Shown here piece after piece: positions 34,995 through 47,640 of a DNA stretch of 64,000 bases. Within the stretch, counting starts at the first letter, position 1. Each line of letters begins with the position of its first letter. Position numbers and translations under genes: made by a program. The notes beneath the pieces are model-generated. The model made no database searches. It saw only the letters and a list, made by a program, of their open reading frames with translations, and was not told the DNA's origin. Origin of the DNA: Nymphaea colorata (lineage: Eukaryota > Streptophyta > Magnoliopsida > Nymphaeales > Nymphaeaceae); the NCBI RefSeq assembly GCF_008831285.2, contig NC_045145.1, positions 124,001 through 188,000 of the forward strand, given 5' to 3'.

Positions 34995-35703
34995 TAGGGT
35001 CGCACATGAGCCAAGTCGAGCTCGAGCTCAGCCGGCTCGGGCTCGGATCGACTCATGTTTAGTCAGCTTGAGCTTGACACGAGCTTCACAACTTCAGCTC
35101 GAGCTCGACTCGAGTGACTGCCATTCAGCTTGAGCTCAACTTGAGCCGCTCTTTAAACTTGTTTCCACGCTGCTTTGACAAGTTCACCCTCAAGGTGTCT
35201 TCCTTTTTCACTGCTGACGATGTGGGGAGGAGGAAAGGTGGTGTGTTGAGAATAGAGAGAAAAAGGATGAAAAATGAACGTGAGCGTGGTGAGGAAAGAG
35301 AAAAAGGGGGAAAATGAAAAAGTGATTGATTGATTGAAAATTGTAATAATGAAAGTGGGGTACAATAATGAGGTTTGAAAGAAACGTGGCTGCCTGGGTG
35401 AATAAAGGGAAAAAAAAGAGGGAAAATTAAAAAACATCAAAAAGAAAATGAGATTAAGCTGCATGGGTGGAAGGAAAAAAAGAGGGAAAATTAAAAACGA
35501 AAACTAAAAAATGAGATTAAAGTCTAGCTGAGTTGAGTTTAATCGAGTCGAGTTCGACTAATTCGAACTTGACTCATTAATATACTCAAGTTTATATTTA
35601 GGCTCGAGCTTGACCTTTATAAAGAACGAGTCGAGCTCGAGTCGAGTTTACTCGAGCGAGTTTGAGTCGAGCCCGAGTTGGCTCGACTCGTTGTGCAGCC
35701 CTA
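34995..35703. mobile_element. 709 bp hAT-like element inserted in the NLR A' 5' flank
   Basis: Ends are TAGGGTCGCACATGAGCC and ...CTCGTTGTGCAGCCCTA, imperfect inverted repeats, with dense CGAGCTCGAGC words subterminally and AT-rich DNA in the middle. Flanks CTCCTGCA (34987-34994) and CACCTACA (35704-35711) look like an aged 8 bp target-site duplication. The NLR flank at 49740-49770 and that of NLR B read straight through this point, which gives an empty-site comparison. No transposase is encoded; an open frame at 35114-35317 is low-complexity. Confidence 0.75.
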
Positions 35704-36010
35704 CACCTACACTTCCTCTTTCTCACATTTGTCGGATTCCTCATTGTATTATGTAAAAAGTTTGGATGCATGAACTTTTTTTTTTTAAATCCAAAATTTT
35801 ATTTATCCCATCCAAGTTTTGTGATCTGACCATTGACTAGAAGTACAACTTGTTCCTGCTGCGAGGGAATGCCATCAACCTTGCCAAACTCATGGTGACG
35901 TCCCCATGATCATTACAGTGTGTTTCATATTTAGACTCAGGATCAGGATGTCTTTCAACAAACTCTGTTTAACAGAACTATGAGCTCAGAATGGGATGTG
36001 AAAGGTCTAA
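35704..36010 (-). promoter_or_regulatory. Distal part of the NLR A' 5' flank
   Basis: Continues the conserved NLR 5' region beyond the inserted element. 35760-35890 matches 49590-49700 and 10400-10560 in inverse orientation, and 35950-36010 matches 49438-49495. It may lie inside the inverted repeat, since its partner would be left of base 1. Confidence 0.6.
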
Positions 36011-36744
36011 CAATAGCAATAGAGCATGATCAAGTGGCACTAGCCACACAAGGTTGGGTCAGACCAATTACATAGCCAGGGCTAGGTGTTGCTACTAGTC
36101 TTTTCAGCTATTTCCTTTCAAGTGGGCTTTCTTGATTTCATGCACAGAAGGCTGCAGTTGAGGTTTAGAACAAGTGATGCAAGAAGCACTCATGAAGACA
36201 AAGTCAATTTTTTTCTTTTTATTTTTGTTGTACCTTTTCCCACTTGCTTGTGGTTCAGCCTACGACCTTTAGATGGCTCGTATTTTCTTTTCCTCTTAAA
36301 ATCCAATCAAGTTATCAAGAACAAATTGATAGTGGCCCCTTCTTTTTTCTCCAGACAGTCATTAATTTTTTTAAGAAATTATTTGTTTAAAATTTTTAAG
36401 GTTGTCTCAACATTAATTATTTTTCTCACTTTAAAACGTTAAAAAAATAAAATGCCAATAATTTAAAGAATATGTGATAGTGTTATCCGAGAAATTATGG
36501 CTGTGGTGAGAATATAATGTACGTGATGGGTATTATATGAGAATGTAAATCAAATTGTTGAAAGATCGGTGAGTCCTTTCTGGTCTTATTCATTTAGAAT
36601 TTCTTCTTTTCTTTTCAACAGAACCAGATTGTTAAATTTAAATTTGATTCCACAAAGTCAAGTAGTTAAATTGCATTTGATGTCCGTTTGTAATAATCTT
36701 ATACAAAATTGACCATTTGCAATTCATTATGTCCCCACATATAG
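36011..36744. other. Intergenic, nothing recognised
   Basis: AT-rich DNA. An open frame of 118 codons (36086-36442, plus) has hydrophobic stretches but no recognised family and no coding-like neighbours; probably chance. Confidence 0.45.
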
Positions 36745-36850
36745 AGAAATCCCTAAGCGGTGTAGCGTAGTTGGTCGGATTGACGGGCCAATGAAAGTTC
36801 ACAGTTACTTCATTATTATGGGTGCCATTTTTGAGGACTGCAAAAGATAG
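36745..36850 (+). mobile_element. SINE-like sequence with pol III A box
   Basis: TAGCGTAGTTGG (36764-36775) matches the tRNA/SINE A-box consensus, and a diverged B-box-like AGTTCACAGTTAC follows about 30 bp later. Related sequence is at 44985-45070. No poly-A tail or target duplication is resolved. Confidence 0.4.
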
Positions 36851-37782
36851 ATGCATGATACTTTAGTTGATATATGTACTGCTCTCCACTGAGGATCGGG
36901 TTAGAGGAAAAAAAAGAAGGGACTTCAGCCTTTTCAAGGTATTCATATAAACTAAAGCAAAAAGCACAGTTGTGAAATGAATTTAATCCAAACCATCCAT
37001 TAGTTAAGAAAACACGGTGACAGGAGCATCATTTTCTTACGATAAACCAAGTGTATTTGTATAAACTAAAGCAAAGGAAAAAGTCAGTTGTAATATGAAT
37101 TTAATCCATAATATCCACCAGTAAAAGAGACAAAATGACGAGAACATCGTTTTTTTTTATGATAGACAAAGGGTATTCATAACTAAAGCAAAAAAAGACA
37201 ATTACGAAATGAATTTAATCCAAAGCATCCAGCAGTAAAAAAACAGTGATAAGAGAATAATTTTATTTACATCGACCAAACATTATTAATTACATATTTT
37301 CAGGTTTATTCCCCTTTTAAGAATTATTCTCATTTTCTAGGGAAACTTTCCAAGATAAATATATATATTTTACTCATCCAGTGACATATGGATATGCTCA
37401 TGTGCTGAAATCTATAACATTTTAAAAAGAATATTGAAATCTGATTTGTGATCAGATATTATATAGGTATAGTTAAAAAGCAAGCCGCCAACTGGGAACC
37501 TTCTATGACACACCACAAAGTATTTACACAAAGGTAACATTTTAACCGAACTTTCCAGCGTGTTCTGAAAGGTCATACATTTTCTAGGGCGGGCCAAATA
37601 GTTCAACCTCAGATCTGGGTAGGGCCAAACTGAACCGAAATAAAAAAAATACATTGCACAACTAACAATATTTTATTTTTCTAATGTAAATTTTCTTTTT
37701 AAGTTAGTTAGGGTGGGGCCATGGCTAGGCGGCCCCCCTCCCTCTGCCCCAAGTCTAGACGACAACTAAAGGCTTGAGCTCG
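36851..37782. other. Intergenic with three diverged copies of a short unit
   Basis: The phrase GAATTTAATCCA(A/T)A..ATCCA..AGT(T)A(A)A recurs near 36979, 37099 and 37211, so a unit of about 115 bp is loosely repeated in tandem. No gene is recognised. Confidence 0.5.
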
Positions 37783-37858
37783 GCAAAAGGGAGAAGGATT
37801 CTTTAACTTCATGGAACAAGGCAAGAAAGCCTTGGATCATTCTGCACACTTGCTTTAG
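37783..37858 (+). pseudogene. Orphan NLR coiled-coil fragment
   Basis: GCAAAAGGGAGAAGGATTC followed by CTTCATGGAACAAGGCAAG... matches NLR B 11095-11170 (encoding CKREKHSITSWNKVRKPWTTLC) at most positions. It is about 76 bp with no flanking NLR sequence. A small scattered remnant. Confidence 0.75.
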
Positions 37859-38789
37859 AATTGTATTTAATTCGGTAAACCCACTTATTCCCCATGGGTT
37901 TTACATTTTTTAGAGTATGCACCAAATCTCATGTTTCATTCTCTTCTTGTGCCTTAAATTAAGCAGCCATGGCGTCACACCAACATTGATGCTTAACGGC
38001 TTGACTAAAGGAGGATGGTTCCAAATCTTTAGAGATGACCACTAGAAGTGCTTTATGAGGTGTAGAGATATAAAGGAAATTATGATGATTTTAATACACC
38101 AATTCCAGAATTTTAGTTCTTGCTCTATCAAACACATAATTTTCAATTTTAAAACCAAAGTTCCAGTCTATCAAAGGGAAACTAGAGTTGGAAGTTTCAT
38201 TCCAATTCTAGCTGAAGGTGAAATTTTGTTTATATAACACAAGGTGGTCATACGCCCCCTTAAACTTAGTCCTCTAAGGCTTTCTAGAAGTGTTTATGGC
38301 ATCATTGAAGGTGGTTCCACGAAAAGTTATAGGTGGCTATTCAGTTCCACGAAAACATATGCCACGCAAGGTTGGGGAGAGAATGGAACTGCTTTTACAA
38401 AGATACAAATGGAACCACATGTTCTCTTCAATTTGTCACATTGACAATTTGTCCTTGTGAAGAGAGAGAGGGAGAAAAGGGGGGGCTGCAGAAACCCCTT
38501 GTTTTCATGGTTTTGCCATAGAATTTGTTCTTATTGGTGTGCAACTTTGTGATTAAGTTTCAAATTTTAAGCACAAAACGCTCTCTCCCAGTAGCATGCT
38601 GATTACTGCCGAATCTGTCCTTGGGGAGTTAAATGCCTCCTCATTGGCTTGAAGTTTATTGAGTCAGTGAGGTGGGTATTTGGTCCTGCCACCCTAGGTA
38701 GCCCCACATGAGTCCCAGCAGCATGGTTAAAATTAAAAAAAAAGTGAAAATTTATTATTTTTCTAAGGACAAAATGGCCTTTTTGTAAA
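37859..38789. other. Intergenic, nothing recognised
   Basis: No gene is recognised. A GA-rich tract lies at 38460-38480. Confidence 0.5.
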
Positions 38790-39560
38790 ATGAATTTGGC
38801 TCTGTTTTGACAATTTTGGGTCTGCTTGAATCTGAATCAATTTTTCCCAAACCTGGAAGGGTTTAGGTCGATGTTAAAGGCCTGAATTATGGATTGGATT
38901 TGTTTTTTAGTCCATTTTTAGATTTTATAAAGCGAATTGAGACCGAAGGTGAGGGGAGTTTGTGCGCGTGCTCGGGGATCCAACTTGAAATATCATGCTG
39001 GAGGTTGGTTCTCGGGCTTGGTTTTTTATATTTGGATAAAAAAATTGGTTTGACTCTATTTTTGGATCTTGTGTCGGGTTTTTGGATATAGGCTATATTT
39101 TTGGATCTAATGCTAAGTTTTCAATCTGAATTTGGCACAATTTTCGATCTAGAGCAGAGATTTGGATTCAACCTAAGGCTCAATTTTGTATGTGGATCTT
39201 AAATTTGGTTCTGATATGGATCTATGGATCCATTTTTTCTTTAGATCTTGGATTGGATCAAATATGAATCCAAGGCTCTTCAATCTAGACTAGGTGGATC
39301 TAGATATGACGGAGGGCTCTTATGCAATCTAGAGGTGGCAGTTGGATCCAAATATGGGTCTAGGGATCTGATTTTGATTTACAGCTGGGATTTGGATCCA
39401 GATATGGGTCTAGGGTCTCCTTTTCAGTCTCTGTATGATTTTTTGGACTGAATCCCTGTCTGAATGTGGATATGAATTACAAAATATGTCTAGATTTGGG
39501 CTGTGCTTGAGTCTAAACTTCTGAAATTTGACCTAAATGGGTCCTAAATAGAGTTGACAA
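38790..39560. repeat. Degenerate GGATCT/TTTGGAT repeat region
   Basis: Dozens of loosely repeated words (TTTGGATC, GGGTCTAGG, ATGGATC) over about 770 bp without a strict period. Short open frames here reflect the repeat and are not genes. Confidence 0.6.
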
Positions 39561-39679
39561 TTTAATCAGATAAGAAATTGATCAGAATTAAGGAAAATCA
39601 AGGTGTTTGCGGCTAGCAATCTTTGATATTTTGTTGTAAACTTGCCATAAAATGTTCAAAAAATGCTGATTACCCCAGA

Positions 39680-40005
39680 CAACGGTTGGATCTATCCTCC
39701 ACCACTGGCAAGACAATCATGTGGTGGTGGAGCTAATTAAATGGACGCACTCACTGAACTTGATTTTTATGAGGGTAGTGCCTAAGTCTACAAGTCAACT
39801 ATTATTTTCGGCAGCAGCCTCGTCTTTATCATCAGTTCTTGCTTTGCCTTTCTTCCCGTCCATATTCTACAATCCCCCATCCCCAATACTATTACCAAAT
39901 TTTCACCTTCTTACCATTACTCAAACACCGCTAGATTAAGTAAAAAAGCTCTTCTTGTCCCCAAAAGGCAGCTTTTCCATATCCATGAGAAATGAGCTTT
40001 AGATT
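39680..40005 (+). repeat. Copy of NLR C 5' flank joined to a duplicated intergenic block
   Basis: 39690-39775 (CACTGGCAAGA...GTGGTGGTGG...AAATGGAC) resembles 56700-56785, the sequence just upstream of NLR C. 39869-40005 (CCAATACTATTACC..., ACACCGCTAGATT, GAGAAATGAGCTTT) is similar to 51123-51215, which lacks about 40 bp in the middle. Confidence 0.6.
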
Positions 40006-40299
40006 AGAGGGTTCACATGCTCCAATTCAAGTATTGGTGTCTGACCAAAAGAGCTCGCAAGGAGTTCGAGATTCTAGCATGGAAAGATCTAGTAAAAAAA
40101 CACTGGAAATATCACCAGAAAATATCGATGGAAAACCCTGTTGAACAGGTAGAGTTAGACCAGGGATAACATGAACAACATTGATCTTATGTCAAGAGTC
40201 TTTTTCTGTCCATTGTATATGCAAAAAAAAAAAAGGTATTACATGTGAAACTCTTAGTATCACAGTGCAAGACATTTATCCCAGCTTCCGCAAGAGTAC

Positions 40300-40460
40300 A
40301 TAGGCTCAACAAAGGGGAACTGCATCCCCAAGGGGGTTGGTGCGTTAGGCAGGTGGGGTATACTGCTAGTTTCCGTTTTGAATCCCCATTGTGTCAACTC
40401 CCTGTGCTGCAAAAGGGAGGCACCAATATGAAAATTGATGCATAATGTGGGCACCTTTTC
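40300..40460 (+). mobile_element. Possible tRNA-derived SINE
   Basis: A diverged A-box-like TTGGTGCGTTAGGCAGG and B-box-like GTTTTGAATCC lie about 30 bp apart. Weak support only; no tail or duplications seen. Confidence 0.25.
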
Positions 40461-40687
40461 CAAGGCACCAAAAACAGACGTGGACTCTATGGGGACTTTA
40501 TTGTAAAAAATGACTTCTAATACTCATTCTGCTCTCCCAAACAGGGAAACGCAAAACTTTTTGGCCATTTTTCTTATTTTGTTTGATGAATTTAGCAAGT
40601 TAAAGCTATGGGAAGCCCCACATGAGCCAAGGGTACATGTCCACTCTTCATTTCCTAAAATCTCAGTACATGTCTTTATGGTTGCAG

Positions 40688-40867
40688 CCAGTGGTAGAGC
40701 CAAAAATTTCTGGTTGAGGGGCACTTCAAGTGTAAGATTCAAACCTTAAGGGGCATTGATATGTAAAAAACTGAAAATTAATGAAGTTTTAGTATCTAAA
40801 TAGTTTAATTTTTTTGGGTTGGTGTTGGCAATTGCCCACACTAGCAATAATGTAGCTCTGCCACTGG
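40688..40867. mobile_element. 180 bp MITE with CCAGTGGTAGAGC termini
   Basis: The left end CCAGTGGTAGAGCC is inverted at the right end as GTAGCTCTGCCACTGG. This CAGTGG(C)(G)GAGCCA terminus is common among plant MITEs. A related left end occurs near 42745. No clear target-site duplication. Confidence 0.65.
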
Positions 40868-41112
40868 GTCAAAGTAGGTAAGTTTTCACTATGGTCTACA
40901 CGCTATGCATCCCCATTTTTGGCTGCTGTAAATATCATTTTTTTGTTAATACAAGTCCAGAGCCTCACTCCCACAATCTTCCATAGGAAACCTGAGCTGC
41001 TAATTACCCTATATCTAGAGATGTCAGCATATCTGATTCAAATGTGATCTGCTGACATCCCTACTACTTCCACATAAATTGTCCAACTCAACTCAAAGAT
41101 CAGGAGACAAAG

Positions 41113-41370
41113 ATGCAGCCCCTGAGAAATGAATTATCATGGGATTTGCAATTGGAAGGAATGCAACAGGCAAGCTTAGCATGGCAAAGAGGTGCTGATA
41201 GACTCTTTTTTAAGCATATCAATGGCCAAAAAGAGCAGCGAATAAGCCAGATGTGGGCTGGTATGAGCAGCTGCCGGCAGGGTCAACAGCTTTTCAATGA
41301 GGAGTGGACATGGATTGTGGATCTAGCCATAGGAGCTGCCACCCAGGTTTGCTTGTCATATGCCATCAGC
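41113..41370 (+). pseudogene. Possible LINE reverse-transcriptase fragment
   Basis: The frame contains LAWQRGADRLFFKHINGQKE, which resembles the W..EGD.NT.FFH..A motif just before the RT domain of plant L1 elements. Support is limited to this motif. The frame runs on into the TIR element at 41372. Confidence 0.35.
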
Positions 41371-41371
41371 C

Positions 41372-41821
41372 ATAGGGATGTCAATGGATCAGATTCGAAT
41401 AAAATATACTCTTAACCATATGTAGCTGCTTTTTCAAATACTCACATGTTCATATTTGAATTTTGATTTCAACATGAATGAATAAAAGTTATATCTAAGT
41501 CTGAAATCCAATTTTGCAATCCGAATATGATCTGAATCCAACTTTTCATTCACTTCTTAATCTTAATTTTGAACCAAATCTAGCTTACTTTCAATATATA
41601 AGAGTGTTAGATGTATGATATTTGTTTAAAACTAAATATGATCTGAATTTGAATCTGATCAAATATTTACATATATCTGAATCCGAATCCATTAGAATGT
41701 CATTTCTTAAATCCAAAGCTGATCTGATTTTTCCATTGGACATGATATTTTTTTTCTATAACTGGTTTTTCAGAATGGTTTGGTTGGATATCTGATTCAA
41801 ATCGAATATATTGACATCCTT
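41372..41821 (+). mobile_element. GGGATGTCAAT-type TIR element (best-preserved copy)
   Basis: The left end AGGGATGTCAATGGATCAG and right end ...AATATATTGACATCCT are clear inverted repeats. The AT-rich interior carries GAATCC/GGATTC words and the shared phrase ATGTCATTTCTTAAATCC. No coding sequence. Confidence 0.7.
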
Positions 41822-42033
41822 ACTTAACCAGAAATGCCTATCTCCACCACTGGAAATGGGAGTCAAATGTCATTTCTTAAATCCAAAGCTGATCTGATTT
41901 TTCCATTGGACATGATATTTTTTTTCTATAACTGGTTTTCAGAATGGTTTGGTTGGATATCTGATTCAAATCGAATATACTGACATCCTTACTTAACCAG
42001 AAATGCTATCCCACCACTGGAAATGGAGTCAAA
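41696..42033 (+). repeat. 170 bp tandem duplication spanning the TIR element end
   Basis: 41696-41865 is repeated at 41866-42033 with only a few 1-base losses (CTATCTCCACC versus CTATCCCACC). The unit covers the right half of the TIR element and about 40 bp of flank, so it arose after insertion and is recent. Confidence 0.9.
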
Positions 42034-43259
42034 GACGCACCAAGATATGTGGTGATACTACTACTTGATTCTAACCGAAGTGGCCACAGGTATTGGCAGA
42101 TGATCTATGTTTCAAATCTAGGAAATGATGAGATCATCCAACCTTCTTCGATGCACATTTCAGTTCCTTTGTTTCCAAAGTCTAGAGAAGTAGCACCCAT
42201 AAGAATGGAACTAAGAATGTACTGTCAGCGTGCCCCTCAAGCCAAGTAACTATGCTATGGCATGTCAATTCCAAATAGTTGACTACAATATATTACATCA
42301 CTGACCTGAAAAAAGAAATTGAATGTATAGATAACAGTAATTTAAGTTTGAAGCAATACTTGACGAACAATATACTAGACAAAGTAGACCACGTAATTGA
42401 ATAGTTTTGATGCGAGTGATTCCACAAACATCAACATAAGTCATTCATGCATCTCATTCATTCAGCATCATTCATCAAATATCATGTCTTGGACGCATCA
42501 ATGGATTGAAACTCACAAGATCTTGAGAGGTAGATCGGCCTATTGCCTTCTTTATTGCATTTATGAGATGTATCATTTCTACCAATCCGCAAATTTGTTC
42601 ATTTGGAAGTTCTACACTGTCATGCCTCATTTCTTTCAGCACCAATTATTTAAATGAGATGAAGAAGCTATTTAATTGGAACGGATACAGCCTTGTCCAT
42701 ATCATTAGATTAAAAAAATGCCATTGTGTTTGTCATTCAAAGAGCAGTGGTGGAGTCAAAAAAATTAGCTGGAGGGACCCTTCTTTAAAAACATTTATAT
42801 CTTTATGGGGCACTTATATATGTATAAAAGAAAAAAAATATTAAATTTGCTAATGTAAAAAATAAAGAAATTTTAAAGAGCTGGTCTGGGCAACTTAGCC
42901 CACATGTGGCTAAGTCACTGCCAAAGAGGGTCAAAACGACAACATAGTGGCCAGGGAAGAGACACATTCAGTCATGTACTTCGTCTTCGAAACTTCTCTT
43001 GCTACATTGTCATACTAGCATGTAAGATTCAATCATGTATTCAGTTTTCAAAACTTGTCTTGGTAGTTTTTTCATACTAGTGTCTAAGGGAAGAGAAATA
43101 TTCAATCATGTACTTCTTTTTTTAAACCTCTCTTGAGGCTTTCTCATATTAATATGCAGCCAGAATGCAAAGTTTTATAAGAATAATCCGACTACCCACC
43201 AATTTGATGGAAAAACCATACTGCAAGGCAATGCTATGACATACCCATGCTTTTGCTAC
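42034..43259. other. Intergenic with one MITE-like piece
   Basis: A CAGTGGTGGAGTCAAAA end near 42745 and an AAGTCACTGCC end near 42911 may bound a degraded MITE. Around 42970-43130 the phrase TTCAATCATGTACTTC...CTTCTCTTG recurs three times. No gene is recognised. Confidence 0.4.
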
Positions 43260-44860
43260 ATGGCCGGAATCGAGCTTGCTTCAAGATGATATATGGTATC
43301 TGGATTCTAGGGCAACACATCACATGGCAGAAGATATTGGCCATGCTATCACCAACAAAAATGAATGTAAAGTTGATCTCACACTGTTTGGTAAGCTCAC
43401 ATTGTTTTCCCTTCATATTCAAAAATTTGATCTCAAAGATGCTTTACATGTTTAATGTGCACTAAGAAAAATATGTTGTTTATGTTGCCAAACTTACACA
43501 TGATAATCACCATTTTTTTGACTTTTGTCCTCACAAATTTATGGTTTAGGTCATTAGAAATGAAAAGTTTTAGTCCAAGGCAACAAGGAGAAAAATTTAT
43601 ACAACCAAAGTGCTTCGATGTTTGTGCACAAACAGTTCAAACAAGAAAGCCTTTATGAAAATTTTGCCTGCACTTGTGCCCTTCATTTTTTTCTATTTGA
43701 GAATTATTAGATTTAAAGTCAAACCATGTGGTTTTATATTGAATATGAACTTTATAAAGGATATATATGTTATGGCTCCTCACTCTTGCAATACATGCAT
43801 TTCTCAACATACTGTTTTCTATGAAGAAAACCGTTTGCAGTTTTTAAATGCTATTCATTAATTAAAAAACTAATTGTAATTGAAGCTAAACCAAATAATC
43901 CAAGCCCCATTTCCAATGCAATTCAAGAGACATTCAAAATATATCTTGCCCAAAATGAAACTTTGTCTATCTTCATCAACCCATAGCTTGGTCAAGAATA
44001 TATCATGAATCACCTATTTGTACATGAAGCCCCATGTCCCATCAACCAACCAAGAGAAGAAGAAAGGAAAGGAAATCATGAAGTGGAACTGGACTTTAGA
44101 CCCGTCTAGTGAAAGACGTACAATAATAGAACTAATTAATTTGAACTCACCATACGATTAACCAATCTATGGATGAAACAAGAGCATTAAGTGCTTATTT
44201 TCCATCCAAATATAGTCTTCCTTTGTGTCTCCTTAGTGAAGTCAATACAAGTTAAGTTGAACTCAGAGTTCATCTTAGCAAAATGTAATCCTAAAAGTGC
44301 TCAAGCTACGGAAGAAGAGTTGGGGTCTTTTTATACAAATCAATTGTGGGCTCGTCCCAGCCAACAGCTCACATAATAATGTTAGATGTGGATGGATATT
44401 TAGATTAATAGGGAGGAATTCTGATGGCTCAATTGCTTAGTACAAGTCTCCCCACTTTGCAGAAGGTATAATCCACAAGAAGGGACTTACTAATTTGAAA
44501 CTTATAGTCCTACTGTTAACCAAACTACAAAACCATTGATCTCAACCATGCCTATCTCGAAGGGTAGATCTTTACATGAATTAGGTGTCAATACTTTCTC
44601 ACAACAGATACTAAAGTAAAAGGTGGTTCATGATGCAACCAACATGGTTTTAAGATTAATGGGTTCCAATCATGTTTATCGCCTCAATAAAGCATTGTCC
44701 AAGTCAAAAAAAGGCTAACAAGGCATGTCCTTGCTCATCACACTTGGGGTTCATGAGTCACAATTAGATATGTCCATAAAATCCTCATTGATGATTTGTG
44801 TAGATGACATCATAGTCGCTAGAAGTAACATGGTTGAGGTAGAAAAAAATCATAGTCACT
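43260..44860 (+). pseudogene. Highly degenerate Ty1/copia element
   Basis: About 43291-43350 reads YLDSRATHHMAEDIG, the copia protease motif LDSGATHHM with Gly to Arg. 44655-44720 reads LMGSNHVYRLNKALSKSKKG, resembling the RT phrase before YGLKQ. About 44780-44850 reads SSLMICVDDIIVARSNMVEVEK, the RT active-site block with VDD. Between these everything is frame-broken. No LTRs are recognised. Confidence 0.65.
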
Positions 44861-44935
44861 AAAAGTAACAAACTAATTGTGGCAAGTTCCCTGTAAAATA
44901 TATAAGATGACAACTTATTGCCAATCAAATACTAT

Positions 44936-45070
44936 ATATGTATGTATATATATATATATATGTGTGTGTATAGTGAATGGGCTCTTATAGGTAGCATAGC
45001 TGGTCCGACTGGCAGTATAGCAAAGGGCCGATTGTCAACTCAATTCTCATGAGTGCTATTCACTTGAACT
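44936..45070 (+). mobile_element. TA microsatellite followed by SINE-like sequence
   Basis: A TATG/TA run at 44936-44970 precedes GTAGCATAGCTGGTCCGACTGG, which fits a pol III A box. The downstream GGGCC..TT..A...TTCTCATGAGTGCTATT parallels 36770-36840, so both are probably one SINE-like family. Confidence 0.45.
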
Positions 45071-46350
45071 ACAAATGGTGGGTGTGTGTTGCTTAGTTGA
45101 TGGGTGTCTTGCTTTGAACTTAAGTCACAAAGAAGCCCCAAACGTGGGGCAGGAGGAAAGAGGGAGGGGCTTCCAGCTACACCCCCACAAAACAAAAGCA
45201 AAACAACAAATCTTAAACATTTAAAACTAGCAAATTAATAACACAATTATCATTTTTTTCAAATTGTTGTGTCCTCCCTACCCAGGTACCCAAACCTATG
45301 CTTGAACCCATGCCAGCACTAGTGCGACTTGGGCTCGGGGAAATGTTGGGAACACATTTGAAAGGGATGTCAACTGTTTGTAATATGATAAAGCAAGAAT
45401 GCTCGGATGTAGATCCAAATGAGGAAGGAGATTCTGTCAATGATTCGATCGAATACAGGAGCCAAGAAAATTGTCATGAAAATCTGTTGTATTGAAATAA
45501 TTCCATATCTGATCCTATAAATCAAGATATTGATAATTTGTATGAAAGTTTTCTCTCTTATAAAATGGCCAAATCAGATTCATGTAAGAAGTAAACTGTT
45601 CATAAGTGCTTTATATACAAAGGGAGGGTTTCTTGCCCTTGCTGGTCTGCTGTCAATCAACCCTTTAGTTCAAACAACTTTAGAAAAAAAAGTGGATTTT
45701 AACATCAAATGAGCTACCGTGGTTGCAAAACCAAAAAGGTCTGAGTTAACATCTTTAACTTCTCTGCTATATATCAATAACCAAAAGTTTCTACTAGAAA
45801 TTCCTTGAGCATATGATATTCATGCGCTCGGATACTTCGGGAAAGATAAATCAAACTACAAATTCTCTCTCAAACTACTAATGTGGTTGAGAGTTGTGTT
45901 CTTGAACCTACTAATGTGGTGATATCTTAGGCCCCCTTTCTCTCTCTAACTCTTTTTCCCTCTATATGACAAAATTTTTGTAATAATATTTCTCTCTCTC
46001 TCTCTAAGAATAGGAGCAAACTTTTGTAATATTTGCTCTCTCTAGGTGTTGATCAGATAATCAAAAGGCTGTTCCGATAATCAAAAGCCCATGATGGAGG
46101 AGTCAGTGGAGGCGTGGGGGAGGTAGATGAAGGAAATACCAACCTCACTCTTCTCAGTCTTGGACCATTCAGTCCCATCCTCCCTTTCTCTTTTCTCTGT
46201 CTCAGAAAGGACTAGTTGTTGGGACTTGGGACCGACGCAAGGCAAGAAGTCAGAGAAGATAGAGAGAGAGAGAGGAAGGGAGAGGAGAGTGATGATCAAG
46301 TGAGGGGAGGCATCAGGGGGGCAACGGTCACCGTCTGCAACAGCAGTACC
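45071..46350. other. Intergenic, nothing recognised
   Basis: Contains CT-rich tracts at about 45940-46040. An open frame at 45298-45495 (65 codons) matches nothing I know. The 46081-46350 stretch is GA-rich and may be the old 5' UTR of the ARM-repeat pseudogene. Confidence 0.45.
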
Positions 46351-47631
<1,281 letters not shown>

Positions 47632-47640
47632 AACTCCCCC

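Larger units (their letters stand above)
21610..35282 (-). repeat. Right arm of giant inverted repeat
   Basis: Reverse complement of 1-13792, about 99% identical by eye. It lacks 65 bp (left 971-1035) and 24 bp (left 5713-5736) and has a shorter TA run. Every left-arm feature has a counterpart here. Intergenic parts not listed separately (25211-26417, 26662-28076, 28131-29758) mirror the left arm and hold no recognised gene. Homology would continue past 35282 if the left arm extends beyond the window. Confidence 0.97.

Noticed and set aside
44936-44970. TA/TATG run as a regulatory site
   Set aside because: It is a simple microsatellite next to a SINE-like sequence.
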